DNA of 64,000 bases from Shinella zoogloeoides. Lineage in GTDB: Bacteria; Pseudomonadota; Alphaproteobacteria; Rhizobiales; Rhizobiaceae. Positions 53,589 to 63,922 of the stretch are shown one piece after another (the stretch's first letter is position 1; every line of letters begins with the position of its first letter). The position numbers were made by a program, and so were the translations under genes. Where the stretch lies: assembly GCF_020883495.1 (NCBI RefSeq), contig NZ_CP086610.1:1345501-1409500 (forward strand), given 5' to 3'. Below the pieces are notes generated by a model. That model made no database searches. It had not been told where the DNA came from and saw only the letters and a program-made list of their open reading frames with translations.

Positions 53589-54389
53589 TCAGACAGCCGC
53601 GAAATCCAGCACCGCCACCACCGGAACGTGGTCCGACGGCTTTTCCCAGTTGCGTACATGCTTCTCGATGCCCGTCGAGACGAGGCGGTCGGAGGCTTCG
53701 GCCGACAGCATGAGGTGGTCGATGCGGATGCCGTTGTTCTTCGGCCAGCACCCCGCCTGATAATCCCAGAACGTATAGAGCGGCGCGGCGTCCGTGGACG
53801 CGCGCACGGCATCGGTGAAGCCGAGATTTTCGAGACGGCGGAAGGCCTGGCGGGTCGGCGGCAGGTAGAGCGCATCCTTCTCCCACGCCTTCACATCCCA
53901 GCAGTCGTGCGGCTCGGGAATGACATTGTAGTCGCCGGCGAGGATCAGCGGCTCCTCCAGCGCAAGCCGGTCCTCGGCGAAGGCGGCGAGCCGGTCCATC
54001 CACGAGAGCTTGTAGGGATATTTCACCGGATCGTCCGGCGGGTTGCCGTTCGGAAGATAGAGGCAGCAGAAGCGGATGACGCCGCCCTTGACGGAGAAGA
54101 CGCCTTCCATGAAGCGGGACTGCTCGTCGCCGTCGCCGCCGGGAAGGCCGCGGTTCACCTCGTCGGGGCGAATCTTCGAAAGGAGCGCGACACCGTTGAA
54201 GCCCTTCTGGCCATGGGTCTCGACATGGTAGCCGAGCGCCTCGATCTCGGCGCGCGGAAAGCCCTCGTCGACGGTCTTGATTTCCTGCAGCCCGACGATG
54301 TCGGGACTGGATTCCTTCAGCCATGCGACCAGATTGTCGAGGCGTGCCCGCACGCCGTTGATGTTCCAGGTGGCGATCTTGATCGGCAT
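53589..54389 (-). CDS. xthA: Exodeoxyribonuclease III
   Basis: 266-residue AP endonuclease and 3'-5' exonuclease of base-excision repair. Catalytic residues are visible: the metal-binding glutamate at residue 36 in GLQEIKT, AGDYNVIPEPHD, and the terminal SDHVPVVAVLDF histidine. The start MPIKIATWNINGVRARLDNL is typical. erpA lies 26 bases upstream on the same strand. Confidence 0.96.
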   Translation of the reverse strand: MPIKIATWNINGVRARLDNLVAWLKESSPDIVGLQEIKTVDEGFPRAEIEALGYHVETHGQKGFNGVALLSKIRPDEVNRGLPGGDGDEQSRFMEGVFSVKGGVIRFCCLYLPNGNPPDDPVKYPYKLSWMDRLAAFAEDRLALEEPLILAGDYNVIPEPHDCWDVKAWEKDALYLPPTRQAFRRLENLGFTDAVRASTDAAPLYTFWDYQAGCWPKNNGIRIDHLMLSAEASDRLVSTGIEKHVRNWEKPSDHVPVVAVLDFAAV

Positions 54390-54415
54390 GCGGGTTTTCT
54401 TCCTGAAGGTTGCGG

Positions 54416-54748
54416 TCAGATCGAGAAGCTGGTGCCGCAGCCGCAGCTTGCGACGGCGTTCGGATTCCTGATCTGGAAGGACTGGCCGAGCAGGTTATCG
54501 ACGCAGTCGATCTCCGAGCCGTCCATATAGACGAGGGAAAGCTGGTCGATCAGCACCCGGGCGTCGTCCTTTTCGAGGAGAAGGTCGTCGTCCTGGCGGT
54601 CTTCGACAAGGTCGAACTTGTAGGAAAAGCCGGAGCAGCCGCCGCCTTCGACTGACACGCGCAGGGCCTGTTTTTCCGGCGATGCGCCGAGGATGGACGC
54701 GATGCGCCTTGCGGCGGCGTCGGAGATGGTTACGGACTTGTCGGTCAT
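54416..54748 (-). CDS. erpA: A-type iron-sulfur carrier ErpA
   Basis: 110-residue HesB/IscA-family protein that delivers Fe-S clusters to apo-proteins. The three ligand cysteines are present: Cys38 in GGCSGFSYKF and Cys102/Cys104 in SCGCGTSFSI. The N-terminal extension is short. It is upstream of xthA on the same strand and divergent from dgt across 219 bases. Confidence 0.95.
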   Translation of the reverse strand: MTDKSVTISDAAARRIASILGASPEKQALRVSVEGGGCSGFSYKFDLVEDRQDDDLLLEKDDARVLIDQLSLVYMDGSEIDCVDNLLGQSFQIRNPNAVASCGCGTSFSI

Positions 54749-54967
54749 GTCTGCCTCCTGCCGGGGTCAAGATCCGGAGAGAATCGCTTGCCTGCTGCGG
54801 TGGGCCAGTCTTGCGCCCGAAGCCCGGCCTCGCTCGAAGCGCTTTCGGCAAGGCCCTGAAAAGGCTTGCATTTCATGCGCAGCTTGCGGGCGGGCTTGCC
54901 GCTATGCACACTATAGGTATGAAGGCATTGAGGCCGCGTCAATGGGCGGCGTGAATGCAGGTGACGA

Positions 54968-56188
54968 ATGACGTTTGACAGACATGCGCTGGGCTTCGGC
55001 GCCGGACAACGCGCCCTCTATGCATCCGACCCCTGGGCGACCCGAGGGCGGCTTTTCCCGGAGGGGGAAAGCCCGACGCGCTCGGACTTCCAGCGCGACC
55101 GAGACCGTATCGTCCACACGACCGCCTTCCGCCGCCTCAAGCACAAGACGCAGGTCTTCATCGCCGCCGACGGCGATCATTATCGCACGCGCCTGACCCA
55201 TACGATCGAGGTGGCGCAGATCGCCCGCGCGCTGGCCCGTGCCCTGAAGCTCGACGAGGACCTCGCCGAAGGCGTCGCGCTGGTGCACGATTTCGGCCAC
55301 ACGCCCTTCGGCCATACCGGTGAGGACGCGCTGCACGAGGTTCTCGAACCTTTCGGCGGCTTCGATCACAATGCGCAATCGCTGCGTATCGTCACCAAGC
55401 TGGAACGGCGTTACGCCGATTTCGACGGGCTGAACCTTACCTGGGAAAGCCTGGAAGGCCTCGTCAAGCACAATGGGCCGCTGATCGGCCCGACGGGCAA
55501 ATGCACGCATGGGGAAGACGTGCCGCGGCCGATTCTCGAATATTGCGCCGTGCACGATCTCGAACTCGGCAGTTTCGCCAGCCTGGAGGCGCAGGTGGCG
55601 GCGATTGCCGACGACATCGCCTACAACACCCACGATATCGACGACGGCCTGCGCTCCGGTTTCCTCGATTTCGAGATGCTGGAGGAGGTGCCGTTCCTCG
55701 CGAAACTGATGAAGGAAGTGCGCGATCGTTATCCGGGGCTGGAGGACGCGCGCTTCACCCATGAGATCATGCGCCGGCAAATCACCGCCATGGTCGAGGA
55801 CGTCATCAGCTATGCGCAGCAGGCGATCCGCGAGGAGCGTCCCGAAAGCGCCGAGGACGTGCGCAAGGCCCATCGCTGCCTTGCCACCTTCTCGGAAGAA
55901 ATGTCGGTGACGGACAAGCAGATCAAGAAGCTGCTGTTCTCGCGCATCTACCGCCACCCGGAAGTGATGCGGGTGAGGGCGAACGCCGCCTCGATCCTCA
56001 CCGACCTCTACCACGCCTATATGGACGACCCGCAGCTCATGCAGGGCCACTATTGGGTGGACCGGATCGCGACCATGCCGGAATCGGCGCGCGCCCGCCA
56101 TGTCGGCGATTATCTTGCGGGAATGACCGACAACTACGCGATCAACACGCATCGCCGTCTGTTTGACCATACCCCCGAATTGCGATAG
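54968..56188 (+). CDS. dgt: Deoxyguanosinetriphosphate triphosphohydrolase-like protein
   Basis: 406-residue HD-domain enzyme that splits dNTPs into deoxynucleosides and triphosphate. The HD metal ligands are seen in [12 protein letters not shown] and [16 protein letters not shown], with a further aspartate in [15 protein letters not shown]. The length is that of the dGTPase-like branch common in alphaproteobacteria. argS follows after 68 bases; this dgt-argS order occurs in rhizobia. Confidence 0.94.
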   Translation: MTFDRHALGFGAGQRALYASDPWATRGRLFPEGESPTRSDFQRDRDRIVHTTAFRRLKHKTQVFIAADGDHYRTRLTHTIEVAQIARALARALKLDEDLAEGVALVHDFGHTPFGHTGEDALHEVLEPFGGFDHNAQSLRIVTKLERRYADFDGLNLTWESLEGLVKHNGPLIGPTGKCTHGEDVPRPILEYCAVHDLELGSFASLEAQVAAIADDIAYNTHDIDDGLRSGFLDFEMLEEVPFLAKLMKEVRDRYPGLEDARFTHEIMRRQITAMVEDVISYAQQAIREERPESAEDVRKAHRCLATFSEEMSVTDKQIKKLLFSRIYRHPEVMRVRANAASILTDLYHAYMDDPQLMQGHYWVDRIATMPESARARHVGDYLAGMTDNYAINTHRRLFDHTPELR

Positions 56189-56256
56189 TCACCCGCCCAC
56201 CTGAACTTCTTCGCAGGCCTGGCCCCAAAAGGGGCCGCTGCGCGCGGATGGATGAG

Positions 56257-58017
56257 ATGAACCTTTTTACAGATTTCGACAGCAGAATCAAAACCGTACT
56301 CGAAAATCTCGAGATCGTGCGTGAAAAACGATCCGAACTCGACTTCGGCCGCATCAGCGTCGAACCGCCGCGCGACCAGAGCCATGGCGATGTCGCGACC
56401 AATGCGGCGATGGTTCTCGCAAAGCCGCTCGGCCTCAATCCGCGCGCGCTTGCCGATCTCATCGTCGCCGAGCTGAAGAACGATCCTGAAGTCGCCGACG
56501 TCAGCGTCGCCGGGCCGGGCTTCATCAATGTGCGCCTTTCCGTCGCCTACTGGCAGAAGTTGCTGGCAGCCGTCGTCAAGGCCGGCGCGGATTACGGGCG
56601 CGGCTCGCTCGGCGCGGGCCGCAAGGTCAATGTCGAATATGTCTCGGCCAATCCGACGGGCCCGATGCATGTTGGCCATTGCCGCGGCGCGGTGGTGGGC
56701 GATGCGCTCGCCAACCTGCTCGCCTTCGCCGGCTATGACGTGACGAAGGAATACTACATCAACGACGCCGGCTCGCAGATCGACGTCCTGGCCCGCTCCG
56801 CTTTCCTGCGTTACCGCGAGGCGCTGGGCGAGGCCATCGGAGAAATCCCGTCGGGCCTTTATCCGGGCGACTATCTGGTTCCCGTCGGCGAGGCGCTGGC
56901 GGCCGAGCACGGCACGTCGCTGCGCGCCATGCCCGAGCATCAGTGGATGCCCATCGTCAAGGAAAAGACCATCGCGATGATGATGGCGATGATCCGCGAG
57001 GACCTCGCCGCCCTCAACGTCCACCACGATATCTTCTTCTCGGAGCGGTCGCTGCACGCCGGCAACGGTGCGCCGATCCGCACCGCCATCAATGACCTGA
57101 CCTTCAAGGGGCATGTCTACAAGGGCGTGCTGCCGCCGCCGAAGGGGCAGCTTCCGGAAGACTGGGAAGACCGCGAGCAGACGCTCTTCCGCTCGACCGA
57201 GGTGGGCGACGATATCGACCGCCCGCTAATCAAGTCGGACGGTTCCTATACCTACTTCGCCGCCGACGTCGCCTACTTCAAGGACAAGTTCGACCGCGGC
57301 TTCGACGAGATGATCTATGTGCTCGGCGCCGACCATGGCGGTTACGTCAAGCGTCTGGAAGCCGTCGCCCGCGCTGTCTCCGAGGGTAAGGCGAAGCTGA
57401 CCGTGCTGCTGTGCCAGCTCGTCAAGCTCTACCGCAACGGCGAGCCGGTGAAGATGTCGAAGCGCTCCGGCGACTTCGTCACCCTGCGCGACGTGGTCGA
57501 GGAAGTCGGCCGCGATTCGGTGCGCTTCATGATGCTCTATCGCAAGAACAGCGAGCCGCTCGACTTCGACTTCGCCAAGGTCACGGAGCAGTCCAAGGAC
57601 AATCCGGTCTTCTATGTGCAGTATGCGCATGCGCGCTGCATGTCGGTGTTCCGTCAGGCTGCGGAAGCCTTCCCCGGCCTCGATATCGCCTCGCTCGATC
57701 TTGCCGGCGCGATTGCCGGAAACATCTCGGATCCCAGCGAGTTGCAGCTTCTTGCGAAGCTCGCAGAATATCCGCGTGTCGTCGAAGGCGCGGCGGTGGC
57801 TCAGGAGCCTCATCGCATCGCGTTTTACCTCTATGATCTTGCCAGCGCGTTCCATGGACACTGGAACAAGGGTAAAGAGCAGCCGGAATTACGGTTTGTT
57901 AACGATAAAAATAGAGAATTGAGTATCGCCAGACTTGGGCTGGTGCACGCTGTCGCGTCTGTTCTTAAGTCGGGCCTGTCCATTACAGGCACCGCCGCAC
58001 CGGATGAAATGCGATAA
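56257..58017 (+). CDS. argS: Arginyl-tRNA synthetase
   Basis: 586-residue class I synthetase. The HIGH motif is HVGHCRG in [19 protein letters not shown] (about residues 130-148), and the KMSKS equivalent is KMSKRSGDF (about 400-408). The N-terminal Add1 domain and C-terminal DALR anticodon domain are present. ATG 56257 ([13 protein letters not shown]) is preferred to ATG 56248 as the usual rhizobial start. A GGCCCC/GGGGCC hairpin with AAAA loop sits at 56221-56236. The SPOR gene follows, 63 bases downstream. Confidence 0.97.
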   Translation: MNLFTDFDSRIKTVLENLEIVREKRSELDFGRISVEPPRDQSHGDVATNAAMVLAKPLGLNPRALADLIVAELKNDPEVADVSVAGPGFINVRLSVAYWQKLLAAVVKAGADYGRGSLGAGRKVNVEYVSANPTGPMHVGHCRGAVVGDALANLLAFAGYDVTKEYYINDAGSQIDVLARSAFLRYREALGEAIGEIPSGLYPGDYLVPVGEALAAEHGTSLRAMPEHQWMPIVKEKTIAMMMAMIREDLAALNVHHDIFFSERSLHAGNGAPIRTAINDLTFKGHVYKGVLPPPKGQLPEDWEDREQTLFRSTEVGDDIDRPLIKSDGSYTYFAADVAYFKDKFDRGFDEMIYVLGADHGGYVKRLEAVARAVSEGKAKLTVLLCQLVKLYRNGEPVKMSKRSGDFVTLRDVVEEVGRDSVRFMMLYRKNSEPLDFDFAKVTEQSKDNPVFYVQYAHARCMSVFRQAAEAFPGLDIASLDLAGAIAGNISDPSELQLLAKLAEYPRVVEGAAVAQEPHRIAFYLYDLASAFHGHWNKGKEQPELRFVNDKNRELSIARLGLVHAVASVLKSGLSITGTAAPDEMR

Positions 58018-58080
58018 CGTCACCATTTACCCACAATAAGCTGGCAAATGCACCTTTGTAGCTTGTGAGTGGGAAGCAGT

Positions 58081-61000
58081 ATGGCAGACAAGAACTTCGC
58101 GCGAAGCGGAACCGCTGACACGGATCTCTTGGCAGACGACGATCCGTTGAGCGAGCTTGCCCGTCTCGTCAACTTCGAGCCGCGCCCGGTCCAGGGCGTC
58201 GATCGTTCCTTTGCCGAGGGCGCGCAGCCCGCGCCCCGGTACGAGAACCCCGTCCTCGCCCTTGAGGATGAACTTCTCCGCGCCTTCGAACAGTACGACG
58301 CGCCGTCGAGCTACGTCGCCGTCGAGCCGGTCGTCGCCGAAAGGGCGGCGCCGCTTCACGTCGAGCCCGTCTTCGAAGCGCCTGCGCCGGTCGCGCAGGA
58401 GCAGGCGTTCGTCATCGATGAAGCGCCGATGCGGGGCTTCTCCGCCGACGGCCCGTATCATCATGAGCCGGCTTTCGCCGACGTGCCGTCCTTCGATCCC
58501 GCGCCGGAAACGGCTGCCGATCCGGCACTGCTTCTCGCCGACGAGCTGGAGACGTCCATCCATGACGTTCCCTCGGTCGAGGTCGAACCGGTCATCCATG
58601 CCGGCCACGCCTTCGCCGACCGGTTCGAGCCGCGCTTCGAGGAGCCGGTGCGCCAGGATGTGGCCGTCGAACCGCATTTTTCGGAACCTGTCCTTGCTGC
58701 CGAGCCGCAGCCGACCTTCCTCGGCCTCCAGCCGCTGGCGGCGGACGCGGGATTTGCCGACGAGATCGGTCTCGATCTGGAACGTGAGCTTGAGCTTTCC
58801 ATCGGCGACGGTTTTGCCGACGATCTTCTGGCCGACGCATCCTTCGTCGAGCCGCTGCCGGTCGCCGTCGCTGCCGTCGAGACGAATATCGAGCCGAGCT
58901 TCGATAGCTGGATGCCTGTTGAAGCCAGCATCGCGCAGGCGGAACCGTTTCATGCCGAGCCTGCTGCTTATGCGGGAGAGGAGCCGCAGTTCGTAGCGGA
59001 CATTGCGCACGAGACACGGGAGGAGCGCGCCCGCTCCGCGGCCGAAGCCGAAGCGGCCTGGCAGGTCCAGGCGAGCGAACCCGTCTTCGAGGCCGAGCCG
59101 GTCTATCAGGTCGAGTCCGTCGAAAAGGGCGAAAGCTACGATCACGACGACCTGCTCGCGGAAATCGAGAGCTTCCCCGTGCCGGAGGCCCGTTCTCCGC
59201 TCGCGGCCGCCACCGTTGCCGCCGCTGCTGCGGTTACGGCCCGCGGGAACACGCCGGCCAACATCTCGGCCATCTTCGGCCGCGCGACGCCCCGGGTCCA
59301 CCGTGAGCCGGTCGTCGAAACGGTTGCTGCGCCCGTTGTCGAACCCGTGATCGCGCCGGTTCAGGCCGTGCAGACGCCCGTCGTCGAAGCGCGCCGGGAG
59401 CCGGTCGTGGCTGCAGCGCCTGTCGCCGAACCCGAGCTCGATTTCGAGAACATGGAGTTCGACCTTTCCGATATCGATCTCGACCTGTCGGATTTCACGC
59501 TGGATGAAGGCGCTGCGACGCCGGCGGTTAAGCCGGTCGAGGCGAAGGTCTCGGTCGTGCCGCAGCCCGTCGCCGTCGAAACGCCCGTGCGCCGCGAGCC
59601 GGCCGTTGCCGTTCCGGTTTCCACCTATACGAAGCCGCAGCCGGTTGCCGTCGAGACCAATGACGGTGCGCTGCCCTTCGACCCGACGATGATCGCCGAG
59701 ACCGATGTGGGCGTTTCACCCGTCACGGAACTCGATGTGCCGCAGCTTCCCGTCATCGAGAAGGAAAAGCCGCCGGTCTACCAGCCCGACTACGACCTGG
59801 ATATCGATGCGGAAATGGCCCAGCTCTTCAGCGAGCCGGTTGCAAAGCCGCGCGCCGAGGATCTGCCGGTGCGCGCAGCCGTCGCCGCGGCTTCCGCCGC
59901 CGTCGCCCAGCCGGTGACGCAGATCAACGATGTCGACGATTTCGAGCGCGCGCTGGAGGAAGACTTCCGCCGTTCCCTGAACCAGCCCGAGCGCATGGCG
60001 ATCCCGGTCGATCCCGGCCAGGCGAACGTCCTCTATGCTGGTGACGGCTACGACGACGAGGCTGCGCGTCCGCGCCGGGGCCTGCTGATCGCCGCGTCGA
60101 TCGCCGGGCTTCTGCTGGTCGGCGGCACGGGTGTCTATGCGTGGTCCGCCTTCACGGGCGGCTCGGCCAGCTCGGGTGAGCCGCGCGTCATCCTTGCGGA
60201 CAAGGACCCGATCAAGGTCGTGCCCGCCGAAAAGGGCGGCAAGACCGTGCCGAACCAGGACAAGGCCGTCTATGATCGCGTTGCCGGCGACACCGCCAAT
60301 GCGCCGCAGCAGGAACAGCTTGTCACCTCCACGGAAGAGCCGGTCGACGTCGTGCAGCGCACGCTGACGCCGGAAACCCTGCCGTTCGACGGGCCGGAGG
60401 ACGGTCCCGATACGGCTGACGCCGCCGACGACCAGAGCCGCCTGCTGCCCGGCGTCGACGAGCCGGAAACGGCCTCGTCCGAGGCCGCCGGCAAGCCGGT
60501 CGTCTCGCCGCGCAAGGTCAAGACCATGATCGTCAAGCCGGACGGCACGCTCGTCGCCCGCGAGGATACGGTTGCCGCGCCCGCGGAAGAGACCGCAGAC
60601 CTCGATGCGAAGGCGACCGCGACCACCGGCAGCGCCTCCGGCGGTGCAACGGCCAATGCGGTGATCGACGCAGACGCGTCGCTCCGCGCGGAACAGACGG
60701 CAGGGGGCCAGCCCCGCTCGGCGCTTGCCGAGGTTGCCGATACGCAGGTCGATGACGCCGCGCCGGTGCGCACGGTGAAGACGACCACCATCGGCGCGGA
60801 CGGCACGGCCGCCAAGGGCGACAAGGCGCCGGTTCCGGGCACCCGCCCCGTCGACCAGCCCGTCAACGTGGTCGAGACCGTCACCGAGAACGGCAATATC
60901 GCAGCCAAGCAGACCGCAGCGGCGACGCAAACCCAGAAGACGGCGGAACAGACCGAAGTCGCCGCCGTTGCCCCTGGCAGCTACGTCATCCAGATCGCCT

Positions 61001-61218
61001 CGCTTCCTTCCGAAGCCGAGGCGCAGAAGACCTACAAGTCGCTCTCCTCGAAGTTCTCGGGCGTCATCGGCGGCCGGGGCGTGGATATCAAGAAGGCGGA
61101 AATCCCCAACAAGGGCACCTTCTTCCGCATTCGCATCCCCGCCGGCTCGCGCGAGGAGGCCAACGCCCTCTGCAGCCGCTACAAGAGCGCGGGCGGTAGC
61201 TGCCTCGTCACCCGCTGA
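58081..61218 (+). CDS. Large SPOR-domain membrane protein
   Basis: 1045-residue protein. The first about 660 residues are acidic, low in structure, and rich in EP, VEPV and FxEPV repeats. One membrane segment follows (about 667-690, GLLIAASIAGLLLVGG), then a 270-residue Thr/Ala/Asp-rich periplasmic linker, and a SPOR domain at about 968-1045 (GSYVIQIASLPSEAEAQKTY, EANALCSRYKSAGGSCLV). SPOR domains bind denuded peptidoglycan at division sites. It lies between argS and nagZ, as in other rhizobia. Confidence 0.92.
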   Translation: MADKNFARSGTADTDLLADDDPLSELARLVNFEPRPVQGVDRSFAEGAQPAPRYENPVLALEDELLRAFEQYDAPSSYVAVEPVVAERAAPLHVEPVFEAPAPVAQEQAFVIDEAPMRGFSADGPYHHEPAFADVPSFDPAPETAADPALLLADELETSIHDVPSVEVEPVIHAGHAFADRFEPRFEEPVRQDVAVEPHFSEPVLAAEPQPTFLGLQPLAADAGFADEIGLDLERELELSIGDGFADDLLADASFVEPLPVAVAAVETNIEPSFDSWMPVEASIAQAEPFHAEPAAYAGEEPQFVADIAHETREERARSAAEAEAAWQVQASEPVFEAEPVYQVESVEKGESYDHDDLLAEIESFPVPEARSPLAAATVAAAAAVTARGNTPANISAIFGRATPRVHREPVVETVAAPVVEPVIAPVQAVQTPVVEARREPVVAAAPVAEPELDFENMEFDLSDIDLDLSDFTLDEGAATPAVKPVEAKVSVVPQPVAVETPVRREPAVAVPVSTYTKPQPVAVETNDGALPFDPTMIAETDVGVSPVTELDVPQLPVIEKEKPPVYQPDYDLDIDAEMAQLFSEPVAKPRAEDLPVRAAVAAASAAVAQPVTQINDVDDFERALEEDFRRSLNQPERMAIPVDPGQANVLYAGDGYDDEAARPRRGLLIAASIAGLLLVGGTGVYAWSAFTGGSASSGEPRVILADKDPIKVVPAEKGGKTVPNQDKAVYDRVAGDTANAPQQEQLVTSTEEPVDVVQRTLTPETLPFDGPEDGPDTADAADDQSRLLPGVDEPETASSEAAGKPVVSPRKVKTMIVKPDGTLVAREDTVAAPAEETADLDAKATATTGSASGGATANAVIDADASLRAEQTAGGQPRSALAEVADTQVDDAAPVRTVKTTTIGADGTAAKGDKAPVPGTRPVDQPVNVVETVTENGNIAAKQTAAATQTQKTAEQTEVAAVAPGSYVIQIASLPSEAEAQKTYKSLSSKFSGVIGGRGVDIKKAEIPNKGTFFRIRIPAGSREEANALCSRYKSAGGSCLVTR

Positions 61219-61238
61219 GGCCAGCGTGGACTTTCCCC

Positions 61239-61275
61239 GAGGGGCGCGGACCATGTCCGCGCCCCTCGTCTTTTC
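61239..61275 (+). terminator. Intrinsic terminator after the SPOR gene
   Basis: A perfect 12-bp stem (61239-61250 with 61256-61267) with a 5-base loop is followed by GTCTTTT. It lies only 26 bases before the nagZ start. Confidence 0.8.
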
Positions 61276-61300
61276 CAATCCAACATCTAAGATTGCGGAC

Positions 61301-62320
61301 ATGAGCGAATCGAAATCCTTCATTTCGGGCTGCAAGGGCCTGAGCCTCACCGCCGACGAAAAGGCCTTCTTCCGCAGCGAGCGGCCCTGGGGCTTCATCC
61401 TCTTCGGCCGCAATATCGGCGAGCCGCAACAGATTGCGGACCTGACGGCGGAGATGCGCGACTGCATCGGCGGCGGAGCGGATATCCCCGTCCTGATCGA
61501 CCAGGAGGGCGGCCGCGTCCAGCGCATCAAGCCGCCTTACGTCCAGCAATATCCGAACGCCGCCGCGCTCGGCGCGATTTTCCGCGCGGACGAAGAGAAG
61601 GGGCTGCGCGCCGCGTGGCTGATGTCGCGCCTGCACGCCTTCGATCTCCTGCGCCTCGGCATCAACGTGGATTGCCTGCCGGTGCTCGACGTTGCCGTTC
61701 CGGGTGTTCACGATGTCATCGGCAACCGCGCCTACGGGCAGGAGCCGGAGATCGTCTCGATCATGGGCAAGGCGGCTGCCGAGGGGCTGAAGGCGGGCGG
61801 TTTGCTGCCGATCATGAAGCACATGCCGGGCCATGGCCGCACCATGGTCGATTCGCATCACGACCTGCCGGTGGTGCATGCGACCCGCGAAGAATTGGAA
61901 GCCTGCGATTTCGTGCCCTTCCGCCGCATGAAGGACGAGCTGATGGCGATGTCCGCGCATATCGTCTTCACCTCAATCGACGCCGATACCCCGGCGACGA
62001 CCTCGGCGAAGGTGGTGGAGGAGATCATCCGCGGCCATATGGGCTTCGACGGCCTGCTGATGTCCGACGACGTGTCGATGAACGCGCTTCGCGGCGATAT
62101 TGCCGAAAGAACCCGGGGAATCGTCGCCGCCGGCCTCGACATGGTGTTGCATTGCCATGGCATCATGGAGGAAATGATACAGGTGGCCGAGAACGCTCCG
62201 CCACTTTCGGGCGAAAGCCTGCGGCGGGCGAATGCGGTGCGCGCGGCCTTCCCGGCGCCGGATGGGGCGGACGAGCAGGCGCTGCGCGAGGAATTCAACG
62301 CCATGATCGCGGTGGCCTGA
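61301..62320 (+). CDS. nagZ: Beta-N-acetylhexosaminidase
   Basis: 339-residue family GH3 enzyme that removes GlcNAc from anhydro-muropeptides during peptidoglycan recycling. Substrate-binding and catalytic motifs are IDQEGGRVQRIKPP, KHMPGHGRTMVDSHHDLP (general acid histidine) and MSDDVSM with the nucleophile Asp. Length is that of cytoplasmic NagZ. ATG 61301 is chosen; no strong ribosome-binding site is seen. scpA follows closely and the two genes are likely co-transcribed with scpB. Confidence 0.95.
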   Translation: MSESKSFISGCKGLSLTADEKAFFRSERPWGFILFGRNIGEPQQIADLTAEMRDCIGGGADIPVLIDQEGGRVQRIKPPYVQQYPNAAALGAIFRADEEKGLRAAWLMSRLHAFDLLRLGINVDCLPVLDVAVPGVHDVIGNRAYGQEPEIVSIMGKAAAEGLKAGGLLPIMKHMPGHGRTMVDSHHDLPVVHATREELEACDFVPFRRMKDELMAMSAHIVFTSIDADTPATTSAKVVEEIIRGHMGFDGLLMSDDVSMNALRGDIAERTRGIVAAGLDMVLHCHGIMEEMIQVAENAPPLSGESLRRANAVRAAFPAPDGADEQALREEFNAMIAVA

Positions 62321-62349
62321 CGGCTGCGACCGGGTCGAAGAGGGGCGAT

Positions 62350-63219
62350 GTGCAGGTAACGGGGTCGAAGCCACCGAGGAAGGGCCGCGGCGCGGATGCG
62401 CCGATGGAGGACCTGTGGCAGGACGACGCCGCGGGGCGGGGACTTTCCGAGGAAAGTCTCGTCGTCGACCTTGCCGGCTTCGAAGGCCCGCTCGACCTGC
62501 TCCTGCACCTTGCCCGCACGCAGAAGGTGGACCTCACCCGCATCTCCGTGCTGGCGCTCGCCGAGCAATATCTCGCCTTCATCGACAAGGCGCGGAAGAT
62601 CCGCATCGAGCTTGCCGCCGATTACCTCGTCATGGCGGCATGGCTCGCCTATCTGAAATCCCGCCTGCTGATCCCCCGGCAGGCCAAGGACGAGGGCCCT
62701 TCCGGCGAGGAGATGGCGGCAAGCCTCGCTTTCCGCCTCAAGCGGCTGGAAGCGATGCGCGACGCCGCCACCAAGCTCGTCAACCGCAACCGCCTCGGCC
62801 GCGACGTCTTCGCCCGCGGCATGCCGGAACATATCCCCACGGAGCGCCGCTCGGCCTTCGAGGCTTCGCTTTACGATCTGCTCAATGCCTATGCGTCGCT
62901 GCGCCAGCGCCACGCGGTCACGCAGGTTACCATCGAGAAACGCAGCGTCTGGTCGCTTTCCGACGCCCGCGAGATCCTGCAACTGCTGATCGGCGATTTC
63001 GATGACGACTGGACCGCGCTCGACCATTTCATGCTGCGCTATCTGAGCGATCCCGCCGAGCGCACGACGGCGATCGCCAGCGCCTTCGCCGCGACGCTCG
63101 AACTCGTGCGGGAGGGGCGGCTGGAGCTTCGGCAGGACGGCGTCTTCCAGCCGATCTATCTTCGCCGTGGCCCGAAGGCGGGCGAGGGCGGGGAAGACGG
63201 GAGCGATCGGGGTGATTGA
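62350..63219 (+). CDS. scpA: Segregation and condensation protein A
   Basis: 289-residue kleisin that links SMC heads in the chromosome-organising complex. The N-terminal SMC-binding part contains FEGPLDLLLHLARTQKVDLTRI, and the C-terminal winged helix ends near ELVREGRLELRQDGVFQPI. GTG 62350 has GAAGAGGGG upstream and is preferred; ATG 62404 (MEDLWQDD) is the alternative. It overlaps scpB by 8 bases. Confidence 0.93.
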   Translation: MQVTGSKPPRKGRGADAPMEDLWQDDAAGRGLSEESLVVDLAGFEGPLDLLLHLARTQKVDLTRISVLALAEQYLAFIDKARKIRIELAADYLVMAAWLAYLKSRLLIPRQAKDEGPSGEEMAASLAFRLKRLEAMRDAATKLVNRNRLGRDVFARGMPEHIPTERRSAFEASLYDLLNAYASLRQRHAVTQVTIEKRSVWSLSDAREILQLLIGDFDDDWTALDHFMLRYLSDPAERTTAIASAFAATLELVREGRLELRQDGVFQPIYLRRGPKAGEGGEDGSDRGD

Positions 63220-63922
63220 GGACGAAGAGGTTTCCGACCACGAGGAGGGCGGCATCGTCGTCGATCCGCGCCGGTTGCACGAGGCGGCGCGCATTGCCGA
63301 GGCGCTGGTCTTCGCTTCGGCCGGGCCGGTCTCCGAGACCTATATCGCCGAGCGCCTGCCGCGCGGTGTGGATGTGCAGCATGTGCTGCGCGAATTGAAG
63401 GGGCTTTATGCCGGCCGGGGCGTGCAGCTCGTGCAGGCCGGCGACGCCTGGGCCTTCCGCACCGCGCCGGACCTGTCTTTCGTCATTCGCACGGACGAGA
63501 CCGAGGTGCGCAAATTGTCGCGCGCCGCGCTCGAAGTGCTGTCGATCATCGCCTATCACCAGCCGGTGACGCGCGCCGAAATCGAGGACATTCGCGGCGT
63601 GCAGACCTCCAAGGGCACGCTCGACGTGCTGATGGAGGCCGGCTGGGTGCGTTTTCGTGGCCGTCGCCGCTCGCCGGGCCGGCCCGTGACCTTCGGCACG
63701 ACGCGCGATTTCCTCGACCATTTCGGCCTTGAAGAATTGCGCGACCTGCCGGGCCTCGAGGAATTGAAGGGCGCGGGCCTGCTTTCCGGCCGCATCCCGT
63801 CGAATTTCCAGGTGCCGCTGCCGCTGGGCGAGGACGAGCTTGCGGAGGACGAGGATCCGATCACCCAGCTCGACCTTGAGGAACTCGGTCTCTTGACACC
63901 GGGCGGAAAAGAAGACGAATAG
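63212..63922 (+). CDS. scpB: Segregation and condensation protein B
   Basis: 236-residue partner of ScpA, made of two winged-helix domains that dimerise and bind the ScpA linker. The segments ALVFASAGPVSETYIAERL, LSRAALEVLSIIAYHQPVTRAEIEDIRGV and GRPVTFGTTRDFLDHFGL are typical. GTG 63212 gives the expected length and an 8-base overlap with scpA; an upstream GTG at 63167 is possible. A Tat export gene often follows in rhizobia. Confidence 0.95.
   Translation: MIEDEEVSDHEEGGIVVDPRRLHEAARIAEALVFASAGPVSETYIAERLPRGVDVQHVLRELKGLYAGRGVQLVQAGDAWAFRTAPDLSFVIRTDETEVRKLSRAALEVLSIIAYHQPVTRAEIEDIRGVQTSKGTLDVLMEAGWVRFRGRRRSPGRPVTFGTTRDFLDHFGLEELRDLPGLEELKGAGLLSGRIPSNFQVPLPLGEDELAEDEDPITQLDLEELGLLTPGGKEDE

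Noticed and set aside
56221..56236. Terminator between dgt and argS
   Set aside because: The GGCCCC/GGGGCC hairpin has only 6 bp and no T-run, so it is noted under argS rather than called.
59716..61530. 604-codon minus-strand open frame under the SPOR gene
   Set aside because: The plus strand encodes a clear membrane segment and SPOR domain; the antisense product is repetitive and unrecognisable.
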